Source: Schizophyllum amplum (taxonomy: Eukaryota > Basidiomycota > Agaricomycetes > Agaricales > Schizophyllaceae). From it: a stretch of DNA of 64,000 nucleotides. Location of the stretch: assembly GCA_007026445.1 (NCBI GenBank), contig VDMD01000005.1:124001-188000 (forward strand). Reading direction: 5' to 3'. This document shows, in pieces, positions 1-9,960 of this stretch. Within the stretch, counting starts at the first letter, position 1. Each line of letters begins with the position of its first letter. The translations under genes were made by a program, and so were the position numbers. Under the pieces are notes generated by a model. The model searched no databases, was not told the origin of the DNA, and saw only the letters and a program-made list of their open reading frames with translations.

Positions 1-2
1 TG

Positions 3-815
3 CTCTGGCTGGCTATGACTTGCCGCCAATGCTCGCGCGTCGGAGAAGCCTTTGTCAGACGCGGCCTGTTCGAGCAATACAGCGCCTCCGCCGACCACCG
101 CCTCATTTGTGTTGGTGACTATTTGGAACAAGACGACCTTCCACCCAATATAGAGCTCTACGAGGACGAAGCAGAGGAGCTCGAAGGGAGCGTTGACGAC
201 GAGGACGGTGAACAATGTGATGCGACTCTGTATCAGCTCCAGTGTAAAGAAGGGTTTCAAGACGACATCGACATCCATACAAAACTCCGTAGCAAGCTTC
301 CGCACGATGACTGGCTCCTGCCTACGGTTCATTATCTCTCCACGTCAAGGATTCTACGCAGGCTCGTCCCCAAGGCGCCATGTCATTGTGGATGCGACGT
401 GCCTCTCGTCCTCCGAAACCTCTCACGGAACGAATACGTCCGCAGCCAGGCCATGCTTGACCTCCACAAGACGGTCACGCCGGCGAATCCTGCGGACTGG
501 TTGCCTTACCTCGGTGACGCCGTCATGGCGCGCATCTGCTGGGCGTCCTCCCCGGAAACAAGTCTCAACTACGAAGGTCCTATACAAGTTCATCGAGGGG
601 TGTGGGCGGGCGACCGTTTCGATATCGTACCGGAGGAGTTCTTCGAGAAGGAGCGTCAAGCGGCGGAGCAGCCCTGGACTGATGTTTCCGTCGAAGTCGC
701 CTCTGAAGTTGAGGCGATCTGGGTTGCGGAAGAGTATCTCGAGCGCAATGCGCTGCCGACCGACGGCACACCGTCCACCGCAACGAACCCAGAATCAGTG
801 ACGGAATGTGCTTGA
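3..815 (+). CDS. F-box-like family protein, 5' end outside window
   Basis: The reading frame is already open at base 3, and its first residues (LWLAMTCRQCSRVGE) align with LCFAFTSRKCYRAGE just after the F-box-like segment of the paralogues at 10832-12046 and 43225-44572. The true start and F-box therefore lie left of the window. Shared family signatures follow: an ICVGDY...DDLPP stretch, LVLRNLSRNEYVR, a GDAVMARICW block, HRGVWAGDRFDIV, then PWTDVSVEVASEVEAIW near the end. An acidic insert (EDEAEELEGSVDDEDGEQ) lies about 50 codons into the visible part. Family function is unknown. An SCF adaptor role is only an inference from the weak F-box-like N-terminus of the paralogues. Confidence 0.8.
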   Translation, partial: LWLAMTCRQCSRVGEAFVRRGLFEQYSASADHRLICVGDYLEQDDLPPNIELYEDEAEELEGSVDDEDGEQCDATLYQLQCKEGFQDDIDIHTKLRSKLPHDDWLLPTVHYLSTSRILRRLVPKAPCHCGCDVPLVLRNLSRNEYVRSQAMLDLHKTVTPANPADWLPYLGDAVMARICWASSPETSLNYEGPIQVHRGVWAGDRFDIVPEEFFEKERQAAEQPWTDVSVEVASEVEAIWVAEEYLERNALPTDGTPSTATNPESVTECA

Positions 816-1329
816 TTAACGCGCGTTTTCGCAATGCTATTCGAGTCGATGTTGGATAGGATGAATTTCGACATGGTAAGACCTTGCATAACACTACAAC
901 AAAGATAAACTGCCTATGTTAATGAGGCCTTCGCGCGGTTCGCTACTTATCCAGGCATGATGGTATTGTGAATGATACGAAGGTCAGGCCTAAGCTGAAG
1001 CTTGAGGCAGCCTCGAGGGGCGCCAACTTCATTCAGGACACGCTGGGTGCCGAGCACGTGCGCGCGCTCTGCCTTCGAACACGAGTCGAACCCATCTTAA
1101 ACGAGACGAGCCCTACTTGAACGAGGCGAACCCTATGATACATAGCAAGAACTTCCATGCAACTACGCAAGTAGAGCAGAAGCAAAGTGAGATTTGCTAT
1201 GCACATTTGTGAGTATGATCCATGTTCGTATACTTATTCTTACAACCTTTGTTTGTTCGTGTTCGTCTACCTGTCTACTCGCTCGTCCTCATGCGCACTC
1301 ACGCCGTCCCCGTGCGTGTTTCTTCGACC
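816..1329. other. Intergenic, 3'-to-3' spacer
   Basis: This spacer lies between the F-box-like gene and the 3' end of the Smr-domain gene on the opposite strand. The only structure I see is a triple 20-bp tandem repeat, listed separately. No convincing ORF. Confidence 0.6.
1081..1140. repeat. Three tandem 20-bp degenerate repeats
   Basis: Three back-to-back 20-mers: acgagtcgaacccatcttaa, acgagacgagccctacttga and acgaggcgaaccctatgata. They share the pattern ACGAG-CGA-CCC--CTT-A with 4-6 differences each. They lie in a gene-free spacer and no function is evident. Confidence 0.75.
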
Positions 1330-4156
1330 TCATTCCTGGTGGTGCGTGAGCGGGTCCACATAAATGATCCCCTCGCGCTCGCTCCACGGGTATCCCCACC
1401 GGTGCAGCCACTCGCGCACGCCCGTCGCCAGGCGCGAGCGCGACGTCCCGCGCGCCGGGTCCTGCGTCCCGGTGTGTTTCTCCTCTCCGACGATAGCGTA
1501 TGCTGAGGATGGGTCAGTTGCAGCCCAGACCTCAATAACAAAGAAGAAAACTCACCAATGCCCAAGAAGTGTTCGTTCTCAAGCTGTTAATAGATTAGTA
1601 TGAGAATATAGAGGTAAAGAAGACCACGTACCCCGAGCAAGAACTGCTCCAGCACTTCGGTCGCCTCGTTCGAGTGCAGACCGTGCAAGTCGAGCACTGC
1701 CTCCATCTTCTCCTCACCCGACAGCTTCTCGCCCACATCTCGGTCGCTCGCCACACCCATCACTACGCCCATGCCCCCACCGCACGTCCGCCCGCGCCAG
1801 GTCCGGTCAAGCGGGTCGTCGCTCCACGACTGCTCTCTCGCCCGCACCGCACCCTCCGTCAGCCGCGCGCGCTCCTTCACCAAATTCGACGCCGCCGTCG
1901 CCATCTCCGTCGCCATCTTCGCATTGAGGTCGTGCCCCTCCCTGCTGAAGCGTTTCGCGGCCGCGCCATCCCCGCGGCGCCACGCATCCGCCGCGCGCGA
2001 GAGGCACGCGTTGCGCGCCGCGCCGAGCTGCAGCGCACGGTTGCGGTACGACATGTACAGGCTGTTGACGGACTCGCCGGTCGGGAGCGTCGGGAGCAGC
2101 GCAGGAGGGCGGAGCTTGAGGCGCGGCGACGGGCGTGGGGCGACGATAGCCGAGCGGTGGTGCAGGTTGTCCGTGGCGGAGAGGCCCATGACTTCGCGCC
2201 GAGCGGCGATCGTGTTGTCCGCCCCGTTAGTCGCGGGCTTCTTGACAGCGGCAGCGAAGCGCGTGCGGCTGGGGTCGTACGGGGCGTAAGGAACGCGTCT
2301 GCCGTTTTGAATGCCGTTCTCCGCGCCGAGGGCAGGGAAATCGTCCGGCGGCGGCTGGTGCTGATGCAGCTGCTGAGCGGCCGGGTGCGTGGCAAGAGGA
2401 CCAGTACCGGGTGGAACATTGGCACGCGCCAGCGCGGTGCTCAGTTGCTGGACGTCGACGTCCTTGGGCAGATGGTGAAGGAACTCGCACTGCTCGTTCT
2501 TCGCGCACGTTCCGCGCAGCCAGAACCGGCAAAGAGCGCGCTCAAGATCATGACTGAAAGCTAGTTCAGTATCAGAGATCGATGTATTGCAAGTAGGACC
2601 CACCTGAATCGACAGTCGGCCCGCAAGCATTCACCAGCGACAAAGTATCTGCACACACGGTTGCCACCTTGAACAGGCCTGCCGTTCATGTAACGCGGCG
2701 CTGCACGTCCTGGCGGGCTCGAGAAGCCTCGGCCACCGCGGATGGATCCGTCGCGCGGCACGACCGTCACCCGTCCGCCCATCTGCTGTCCCTGGGGCAT
2801 GCGTGGGCCCGGCGGGGCACTTTGGGTGACAGGAATGACCTTCTCGATAAGCCACGACATGGCCCGCTCGAAATCGTACGCATTGTTTGCAAGCGCCTCC
2901 TCGAGCTCCGATGGCGCCAGCGTAGTCCCGAACACGGAGCTGAGCACGTCGAACGGTGTCATGCCATCGGTCAGGACCTCATCCAGCTCTGCCTCCTGAT
3001 TCTGCTCCGTTGCTGATGGCGCCGAGAGCGGGTCTGGATGGGGACCGTATGTGCTTCCATTGTACAGCAGGCTGCTGTCGCCCGGCTGTTGCCACTGCGC
3101 GTCAAACTCGGCGACCGAATTCGCGATCGAGTGGAAGGTGAAGGGTGACGGATCCTTGTTGTCGAAGGGATCAAACGGATCGTCTCCTTCCTCAAGTTCA
3201 TGCACCAAAGACGAGGACCGGAGGCTAGACGGGCTGTGCAGGGGAACCGTGCTTGACAGCAGTACATGATCCGGCAGCAGCGGTGCCGCGATCGCCAGGT
3301 TGGACGTCGCGCGAGGGGAGTTATGCGACCACAGATCGGGCGACTCGGAGCGGAACATGTTTGGATTGGACGACGCGGCGGACAGCGGGCGCGGAATCGG
3401 CTTGAACTCGCTGGCCTTGGCGTTGAGCAGCCTGGGCGACGACAGTGGTGAGGCGGGCAGGCTTGCGGTGTACTGCGCTTGCGCCGCCGTCGCGTGAGCC
3501 AGCACGGGCGACGAATTGGGCGAGTACTCGCTCATGGTGGCCTTGGCGGTCATGTACGACGTCGGCTCACGGGCGCTTGCAAGAGGGGACGCAAGCGGAG
3601 TGTGGGGGCGGCGAAAGATGGTTGCCAGGGGGGATCCAGGCGCCGAATTGGGGGTCGCCGGACGTGGGTACATAGTGATACGCGCGGAATGCGTTGAGGC
3701 CCTGGACGAGGGCCGAGATATCGGGCGGCGCGTCGGGGTCAGGAAGAGGAAGGGGACACCCGCGACGTCGTCCCGGTGCTTGTGCATGAGATCCAGCACA
3801 TTCTGTTCAACCTGCTCGTTCGTCAGCGCCTGCGGCGTCTATACGGCCAGATCTGCCCTTACCGTCTCGTTGTCCATTCCGTATGTCTGCTTGAGCAGCG
3901 CCTTCAGGTCATCCTCGCGCTCGTCAACGAGCAGGTTGACGACCTTGCTGACTAGATGCGAGGGGACCGCGCGGCCAATGTAGTCGTCCCCCTCCGCCTC
4001 GCTGTCCGTCTCGTTCGTCCGTTGCTGACGTGCGATCGCGGCGAGCTGGGCTCTGGTATGGGGAAACTTGGGTTGGGGCTCGACGATGGGGTCCGAGGGG
4101 TCGAAGAGCATGCCCGAGGACATCGAGGACGACAGCGACGGCGTCAGCAGCGACAT
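1330..4156 (-). CDS. PAM2 / CUE / CCCH / DUF1771 / Smr domain protein
   Basis: Likely mRNA-surveillance protein. Exons read on the minus strand: 4156-3863, 3829-2604, 2553-1632, 1583-1556 (28-nt microexon) and 1502-1330. Domains in order: a PAM2-like motif LNAKASEFKP, which matches L-N-x-x-A-x-E-F-x-P and is known to bind the MLLE domain of poly(A)-binding protein; a CUE-like ubiquitin-binding helix set (TPFDVLSSVFGTTLAPSELE onward); two CCCH fingers (CRYFVAGECLRADCRFSH and CRFWLRGTCAKNEQCEFLH), with the first split by an intron; a DUF1771 helix (SYRNRALQLGAARNACLSRA onward); and an Smr domain with LDLHGLH and an AYAIVGEEKHTGTQDP loop. Yeast Cue2 (CUE-Smr, no-go decay) and plant CID7 (PAM2-DUF1771-Smr) are known relatives in part. 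An ATG at 4183 is an alternative start; 4156 has the better context. Confidence 0.85.
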
Positions 4157-4263
4157 TCTCGACGGGAGAAAGTACAAGTACAAGGAAAAAGAGCACCGTC
4201 AAACACCAACAGACTTCAGATGCCTCAGCGACCCGTCACGCACGGTCATGCGCAGCCAGTCAC

Positions 4264-4630
4264 ACGACAGACGTTGCCGAATTCGACGGCGGGGATAATC
4301 GTAGCGTTATGGGTTGATTTATGCTACATATTCCGAGAGTATATACATAACAAATCACCACCGATGAAGACATGGGGAAATGAGTTGTATTTCGGTAGCT
4401 GTTTGGTATGTATATCCAGTAAAAAACAAAAAGGCCCATATCTGGCCGAACACGGGACAAACGCTGGCCGGACGCGTGACGGACGATGCCCGGCCGTGTG
4501 ACGAACAAAGGGCGAACATGTGACAGATGGTGGCCGAACGTGTAACGAATGCAGGTCGGACAGAGGCCGATCTTGGGAGCCGGACGCAGGCCCATGGAGT
4601 GACGTTGAACGGCACCACGTTCTCTGGCGA
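4264..4630 (+). repeat. Left arm of fold-back element
   Basis: 367-bp inverted-repeat arm. Its inner half (about 4443-4565) is built from roughly 22-bp degenerate units of the type GGCCGnACgnGTGACgnAnG, repeated five or six times. Such arrays resemble subterminal transposase-binding repeats; that role is inference. Confidence 0.85.
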
Positions 4631-4747
4631 CCTACGCCCTACACAGCGCGTGAACAAGCAATATTCTGCAAGGCAAACATTCAGGGCCGTCAAATTATAC
4701 ATACCGTTGAAGATTAGTTGTGTTTAGTGCACTGTATGGTGTACAAC

Positions 4748-5114
4748 TCGCCAGAAAACGTGTTGCCGTTTAACGTCACGCCATGGGCCTGCGTCCGGCT
4801 CCCAAGATCGGCCTCTGTCCGACCTGCATTCGTTACACGTTCGGCCACCATCTGTCACATGTTCGCCCTTTGTTCGTCACACGGCCGGGCATCGTCCGTC
4901 ACGCGTCCGGCCAGCGTTTGTCCCGTGTTCGGCCAGATATGGGCCTTTTTGTTTTTTACTGGATATACATACCAAACAGCTACCGAAATACAACTCATTT
5001 CCCCATGTCTTCATCGGTGGTGGTTTGTTATGTATATACTCTCGGAATATGTAGCATAAATCAACCCATAACGCTACGATTATCCCCGCCGTCGAATTCG
5101 GCAACGTCTGTCGT
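4748..5114 (-). repeat. Right arm of fold-back element
   Basis: Inverted copy of 4264-4630 with the same length. Differences cluster near the inner end, where four substitutions fall in the last 30 bp beside the spacer, plus one in the AT-rich part. Confidence 0.85.
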
Positions 5115-5329
5115 GTCACGTCACCGCCCAGATGCCTCCGGGCCTGGCGCGGAGGCAAACCAATGGCTTGCAAGTCTTGCAGACAATGAAGAACAAGAGG
5201 TGCTACGATGGCAAATAGATATATCCAATTGAGGGTATTAAACCGAGGTATAAGGCTAGTATCGTAGAGGCAGAGATCGTCGTCGCTGGTCGTTATACAT
5301 TGTACCGTCTATGATGCTCTTCATCTGCT

Positions 5330-6737
5330 TCACGCAACCACCGCACGCGCCGCCACCGCCGGCGCAGCCTTCCCCATATCGAGCCCAAGCCCCTCCATCT
5401 GCGTCTCCGCCCCCTCCGACGCCGCATCGCGCACCGCAACAGGCGTGGGATGCGTCTCGCTCGTCGGGCTAATAGGCTCCGCCACGCTCGACGCATCCGA
5501 CATGCTGTATACCGAGTTCCGCTGCGTCATGGGAGGCAGCGCCGCGTTCGCCTGCAGCTGCGGCGACATCGCGCTCGACGCCGTCGAGGTCGAGATCACG
5601 CTCGACCGGGCGCTGAACAGCCCCCCGAGCTTGCGCGTCACGGGCGCAGGCGAGCCCAACGGCGACGCGGCCGCACCGGTGCCCACGGACGACGTCGTCG
5701 ACTCCGTACGCCACAGCTTCCCGAAGCCCCAGCCAGACGATGTGCCCGCGCTATCGCTGCGCGCCCGCATGTCCTTCGGTGGCGGCGGGGGTGCGCGCGT
5801 TGCCGCATCCGCGCCAATGTTGTTCTCGGCAATAAACTCGCGCAACGCAGCCGCGCAGTTCTCAGATGCATCGCGCGCCTCGTTGGCCTCCGTCGCCTCC
5901 GCCCGCGCCGTGTCCAGCTCGTCGTTAAGCGCCGCGACCTGCTTGCGCATGCCCTCCATCTCGCGCCGCATGTTCTCCATCTCCATCAGCAGCGGATCCT
6001 GCTGGTCGGGCAGATGCGACGGCGAGCGCCGACCGAGGAAGCCCGACATGCGGCGCGACGTGTCGAAGCTCGCGGTGGGCGTCGGGCTGGGGAAGTCGCC
6101 CATGCTGGGGCTGCGGCGGTGCGGGCCACCGGTGAGTGAGCCCGTGAGCGGGGTGAAGGATGTGCGCTTCGACGCGTTCGCGCGCTGCGTATCGAGAGCG
6201 GCGGGCGGGTGCATGGACTGCCGGCGGTTCTCCGTCTGCAGGCGCATGAGACCACGGCTGCGAAAGCGTTAGTGTATGCCCACACCCGAGGAACACGCCG
6301 AGTACTCACCGACTCTCCTCGACCTTCGTACGCAGCATCGAGATAGCCTCCTCATCGTCCTTACTCTTCCTGCGCACCTCGGCGAGCTCCTCCTCGAGAC
6401 CCGTCGCCTTGTCTGTCATGAACTGCAGTGCATCGCGCAGCTGCGCCTCCGCGGACGCGGACGCCGCGAGCATCTCCTTCGTCGTGTCGAGTTCCTGCGC
6501 CTGTGCGGCGATGGACCCGCGTAGCTGGCTGATGATGTGGGCGAGCACCTGCGGGTCGAGCGAGGCGCGCTGCGGCGCGCTGCTGACGGGCGTCTGCTGC
6601 TGCTCCTCTGCGTGCTCCAGGTCCAGCTCGCGCTCGAGCTCGAGGGTAAGATCGATAGAGTACTTTCTGCGGGATTGCGTATTGGGCGGGGTGGCAGCGC
6701 CGGGGGTGGCGGGCTGGGACGTGTCTCTGTCGCTCAT
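5330..6737 (-). CDS. Ser/Pro-rich coiled-coil protein, unknown function
   Basis: Two exons (6737-6310 and 6257-5330) joined over a 52-nt GT-AG intron with phase 2 preserved. The N-terminal exon has an acidic Glu/Leu-rich helix and a long predicted coiled coil (about residues 60-140: LEEELAEVRRKSKDDEEA, SMLRTKVEESR). The second exon starts with a Ser/Pro-rich linker (RRSPSMGDFPSPTPT), then a second coiled coil (MENMRREMEGMRKQVAALND), then a Ser/Thr-rich tail with a short SGWGFGKLWR patch. No signal peptide or membrane segment. I do not recognise the family; it may be a cytoskeletal or scaffold protein. Confidence 0.75.
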
Positions 6738-7192
6738 GATCGTCGTGGCAGCAATAAATCGGGCGACCTGCTATAAACCGGGTCGAGGTGCTATAAACCG
6801 ATGAACCGAGCAAAATAAAGCGAATAAGGGCGAGAAGAAGGGAGCAAAAAATAAATGCTTTAGCCCAGGCGTGCAAGCATTCGAAAGAGACGATGACCAC
6901 GGCGAGAACGAGACTGGAAAGACCAAGAGTGGAAACGTTGCCGGGGAAACGCTTCTAATATGATGAGCACGTGACATGTCGCGACGGACCCACATCACCG
7001 ACGCGCCACTTCGCGACGGGGCCGGGGCCGCAGGGCTGCGGGCAAGGACGCGAATCACGAACAGCGGAGCGCGTGCAATGACCGCGACACACAATCAAGC
7101 TTGGAGCGTCGAATGCTGAGACGGGCTACTGGAGGTCAAACATTGAACAAATAGTGCACGTGTATAGTATACAGTCTATAGCTACACCAAAG
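6738..7192. other. Intergenic, promoter side of the coiled-coil gene
   Basis: Upstream region of the coiled-coil gene and 3' flank of the terpene synthase-like gene. A short direct duplication (gctataaaccgggtcgaggtgctataaaccga) lies at about 6770-6801. Nothing else stands out. Confidence 0.5.
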
Positions 7193-8379
7193 CTACACGG
7201 TACCATTCGCTTCCTCCTCTCTCTCCGTGCTTTTCTCCAGCAAGAACACCCACCCAAACGTCCGTATATAGCTCCTCACCTCCTGCTTTCTCCCAAAGAA
7301 CATCTCCGTCTCGTATGCCCAATGCAACACCCCCGCAATGCAGTCTCTCAGCCCCTGCACATACCGGAGCGCGTCTGCGCACTGCTGGGATGGTAGCTCG
7401 CTTCGCGGGGTGTCCGGCGGAGGTGGCGCGCCTCCGACGAGGCCGATATACGATGAAAGTGTCGCTGCCCACGAGGGCTCTACAGGCGACGGAGGCGATG
7501 GCGGCTCCAGGCGCTCACGAAGGCTTCGCTCGCATTCAAGGAAGTCGTGTTGGGCCTGCTGTGCGTGCGAGAAGGCAACGGTAACGGCGCCCTGGATAGA
7601 AAAACCGCGCGCATCCAGGATGACCTGCACCGCGTTATTGCGCCTGCCGACGGACTGGTCGACATTGTACGCGACGATGTCCTTTGGTGGGCGTGAGCAG
7701 ACGGCACAGTGAAGGAGGAGCGTAAGTTACCCAAGACCAGGCGATGAGATCCAAAGCATGTGCTGTGAGGGCGTCGAGAAGAGTACGCTCTTCGCCTTCC
7801 TGTGGCAAATCGAGCGCCTCAACGGCTAGTATCAAATCAGAAATCATATCCAGGCCGGTCAACCGTCTGAAAAGGGCATGTACATATCGATGTCCCTCGT
7901 GGGCGCTTCGCCAGAAACAAGCTGCTGCTCAGCTGCCTGGTGGGCAGCCATGTGAGCGCGGAAGCGCGCTTTACAATCTGCAGGAGCCGCATCCTCCAGC
8001 CGCTGCAACCTAACGGCGAGGCTGCTGATGATCAGACATAATACTCAACATATAAGACAACTCACTGTGTGAGGAGATTATCCGACGAAGGATCTTGGCC
8101 TGGCTTTGCCCGACGGTTCGCTACGACAAGCAGCGTCCAGAAGTCGGTGACGAGACGTAGCTGCGGCTGGTCGCAGGTGGGGAAGCACAGCGCAGCGAGC
8201 AGCCCCATTTTCATGTGCCGCAGGTCGTCCCGCTCGCGCTCAGTGAGCGCATCCGGGAGGTCAACGAGCCAGCTTTCGGAAGCTGCAGTAACAGCGCGAC
8301 AGGCGCGGTTCGTACGCAGCTCAAAGGGGTCGCAGAGCGAGAGGAGGTCAGGGAGCTTGTAGCTAGCGTTGGTAGTCAT
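7193..8379 (-). pseudogene. Degenerate class I (sesqui)terpene synthase-like gene
   Basis: Fragments line up along one basidiomycete-type terpene synthase. Exon 1 (8379-8066) reads KLPDLLSLCDPFELRTN...GLLAALCFPTCDQPQLRLVTDF. Exon 2 (from 8021) reads RLQRLEDAAPADCKARF...DIDMYMPF and then RRLTGLDMISDLI; exon 3 (7681-7193) reads DIVAYNVDQSVG and ends YVQGLRDCIAGV...WAYETEMFFG. Two problems are visible. The aspartate-rich metal motif expected after the VTDF helix reads LLVVANRRAK, with no DDxxD. The NSE/DTE motif reads WDIVAYNVD, so the usual N, S and E are W, A and D. In addition, the frame breaks near 7870 between MPF and RRLTG and no intron can bridge it. A catalytically dead paralogue is the alternative if the break is a sequence error. 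Confidence 0.7.
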
Positions 8380-8752
8380 AGTAGTCTGGCTTATAATGCT
8401 AGATAGCAGCAACAAGCCTGAGTACTGAGTGCTAGTAAGCGCTGGAGATGCATCTCTGAATTTACGTGGTTGGAGGGCGGAGCGCGTGGTGATGATGAGT
8501 CACCTGTTTCTCGCGCTCAGCTCGGGCTCTCGGGCCGGTGTTTGTGGCGTCGGCACCGGGCACGCCGAATGCCCGGCCAGTGCCGAAAGGTCCTTGCGCT
8601 CATCCATTCAGTCCCAAAACGAACACACCATTGTGACTTGCCTTTTGTGTCTTCGGCCACTTCGCCGGACATGCTGCGACCGCAATTCATGGCCTGGCTC
8701 GCATTGGATCACTCACTGTATGGTAACAGTCTCATTGTCCACCTTTCGAGCA
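8380..8752. other. Intergenic upstream of terpene synthase-like gene
   Basis: Promoter side of the terpene synthase-like gene, followed by the left flank of a MITE. No convincing ORF or repeat beyond a weak CACTGTA duplication around 8714. Confidence 0.45.
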
Positions 8753-8754
8753 TA

Positions 8755-9161
8755 CAGTGCCTGCAGGAGATCAATTACCTGCCTAATACGGTAATTATTC
8801 CCATCGCCTCTCTCCCGCTCGCAGGCTGCCTGCGACATCTCATTTACCTTCAGAAACGATGTGGAATATACTACAGCATGTTCTCACACAGATGGTGAAA
8901 GAAGAACACGATTTTTGCGATAGTTTTGCGAGTTCAGAAGTACACGATCTGATCCTTGGTCGACAGGACAACAGCACCAACGTCGCGTTTCCCTCATTAC
9001 ATGCCCTGAGAAACTCACACATACTACAATATGGCCTCTCCTTCTCGTATTATGTATCCACCAGCCGCCAACGGGGGTGAGGAGACGACATGCAGGCGCG
9101 CGAGCGGGCGATGGGAAAGAATTACTGTATAAGGCAGGTAATTGATGTCTTGCATGCACTG
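8755..9161. mobile_element. Tc1/mariner-type MITE
   Basis: A 407-bp segment begins CAGTGC (8755-8760) and ends GCACTG (9156-9161), with TA directly outside each end (8753-8754 and 9162-9163). The terminal inverted repeat of about 42 bp contains atcaattacctgcct and is about 88% matched. Similarity fades over a further 50 bp containing TCCCATCGCC. TA target duplication and CAGT termini are typical of Tc1/mariner elements. There is no transposase ORF, so the element is non-autonomous and old compared with the fold-back element. Confidence 0.7.
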
Positions 9162-9268
9162 TAGTAGCGTGGCCGGCCGCAGCCATGGAAGCAAGGGAAG
9201 CGCACTATGGCCCTTCTGCGGTCACTGCGTGACCGAATGGCCATTGCACGCCCTATTGTTTGCGTGCG

Positions 9269-9275
9269 TATAAAG
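9269..9275 (+). promoter_or_regulatory. TATA box
   Basis: TATAAAG, about 140 bp upstream of the ATG at 9414 and followed by a pyrimidine-rich stretch typical of fungal transcription starts. Confidence 0.45.
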
Positions 9276-9413
9276 AGGCTGCGCCTTTGCCCCGCACCCT
9301 CACACTCGCTTTCGCCCATACCGTCGACGAGATCCCGCCACTTTCACTCCTACCTTAAGCACTGTCCCTCCACCTCACTCACTCAACCTTCTCCACTCCA
9401 CCACGCCCCATCA

Positions 9414-9960
9414 TGACCCGCGCTGCTCGCATGGCCTCACGCACACTCTCGACGTACGACGCTCGTCGTCGTCGTCGCGCGACAGCTCCTGCCACGAGAC
9501 ACGCCCACGCCCCACGTCGCCGGAGGATATCGAGAGTTGGATCAGAGACGCCCCGTCGTCGGACGACCGCTACCATGCCCTGACGCTGGACGACGTTTAC
9601 GGGTACAAGTTTGAGGCGCGTCCACTTTCTTGCCTCGTGGCCGTCCTCTGACAATGATCCTCCAGACGAACGAACAAGTGTGGATACGCGACCCGCAAGG
9701 AATGTGGCGCCTGGCCAACATCACTCCCAAGGCCCCCAAGGCTGGCCCCGCGCGATACGTGCGTGATCGTTTCCATGTGGCGCGAGGACACGACTGACGA
9801 AGGCTTGCAGAAGGACGGCCTGTACTACTCGGCCGTCTTGATAGACCAGGAGCGCGCGCGCAAGCCTTGCTTGTACGCTCCTCAGAACGGCGATATCAAG
9901 CCCGACACGCCCCATATCCGTCGCTTGCTGCTGGAGGAGGGCTACCTTAGCCTGTTTTGA
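9414..9960 (+). CDS. Small protein of unknown function
   Basis: The 3' half is clear: TNEQVWIRDPQGMWRLANIT, a 52-nt GT-AG intron (about 9760-9811), then KDGLYYSAVLIDQERARKPC and DTPHIRRLLLEEGYLSLF before a TGA. Upstream, SPEDIESWIRDAPSSDDRYH and ALTLDDVYGYK read as coding, but the joins to the ATG at 9414 and to the next exon do not resolve cleanly by eye. A (CGT)n run near 9465 encodes Arg or Ser depending on frame. I do not recognise the family. There is no signal peptide; the protein is basic at the N-terminus if 9414 is the start. Confidence 0.55.

Larger units (their letters stand above)
4264..5114. mobile_element. Fold-back (long inverted repeat) non-autonomous transposon
   Basis: Two inverted arms of identical length (367 bp, 4264-4630 and 4748-5114) flank a 117-bp unique spacer. 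I find about five differences between the arms, so they are roughly 98-99% identical and without indels. Termini are ACGACAGACG...CGTCTGTCGT, and a 5-bp direct repeat GTCAC sits immediately outside both ends (4259-4263 and 5115-5119), as expected for a target-site duplication. Long ORFs inside the arms are mirror images of each other and are not genes. There is no transposase. It sits about 110 bp upstream of the start of the Smr-domain gene, so it may affect that promoter. Confidence 0.85.

Noticed and set aside
4783..5232. 149-codon ORF and its mirror on the minus strand (4260-4595)
   Set aside because: They are the same sequence in the two arms of the fold-back element. No homology or splice logic; they arise from the inverted repeat.
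5445..6272. 275-codon plus-strand ORF
   Set aside because: Antisense shadow of the coiled-coil gene in GC-rich codons; the minus-strand reading has coiled-coil heptads and a consistent intron.
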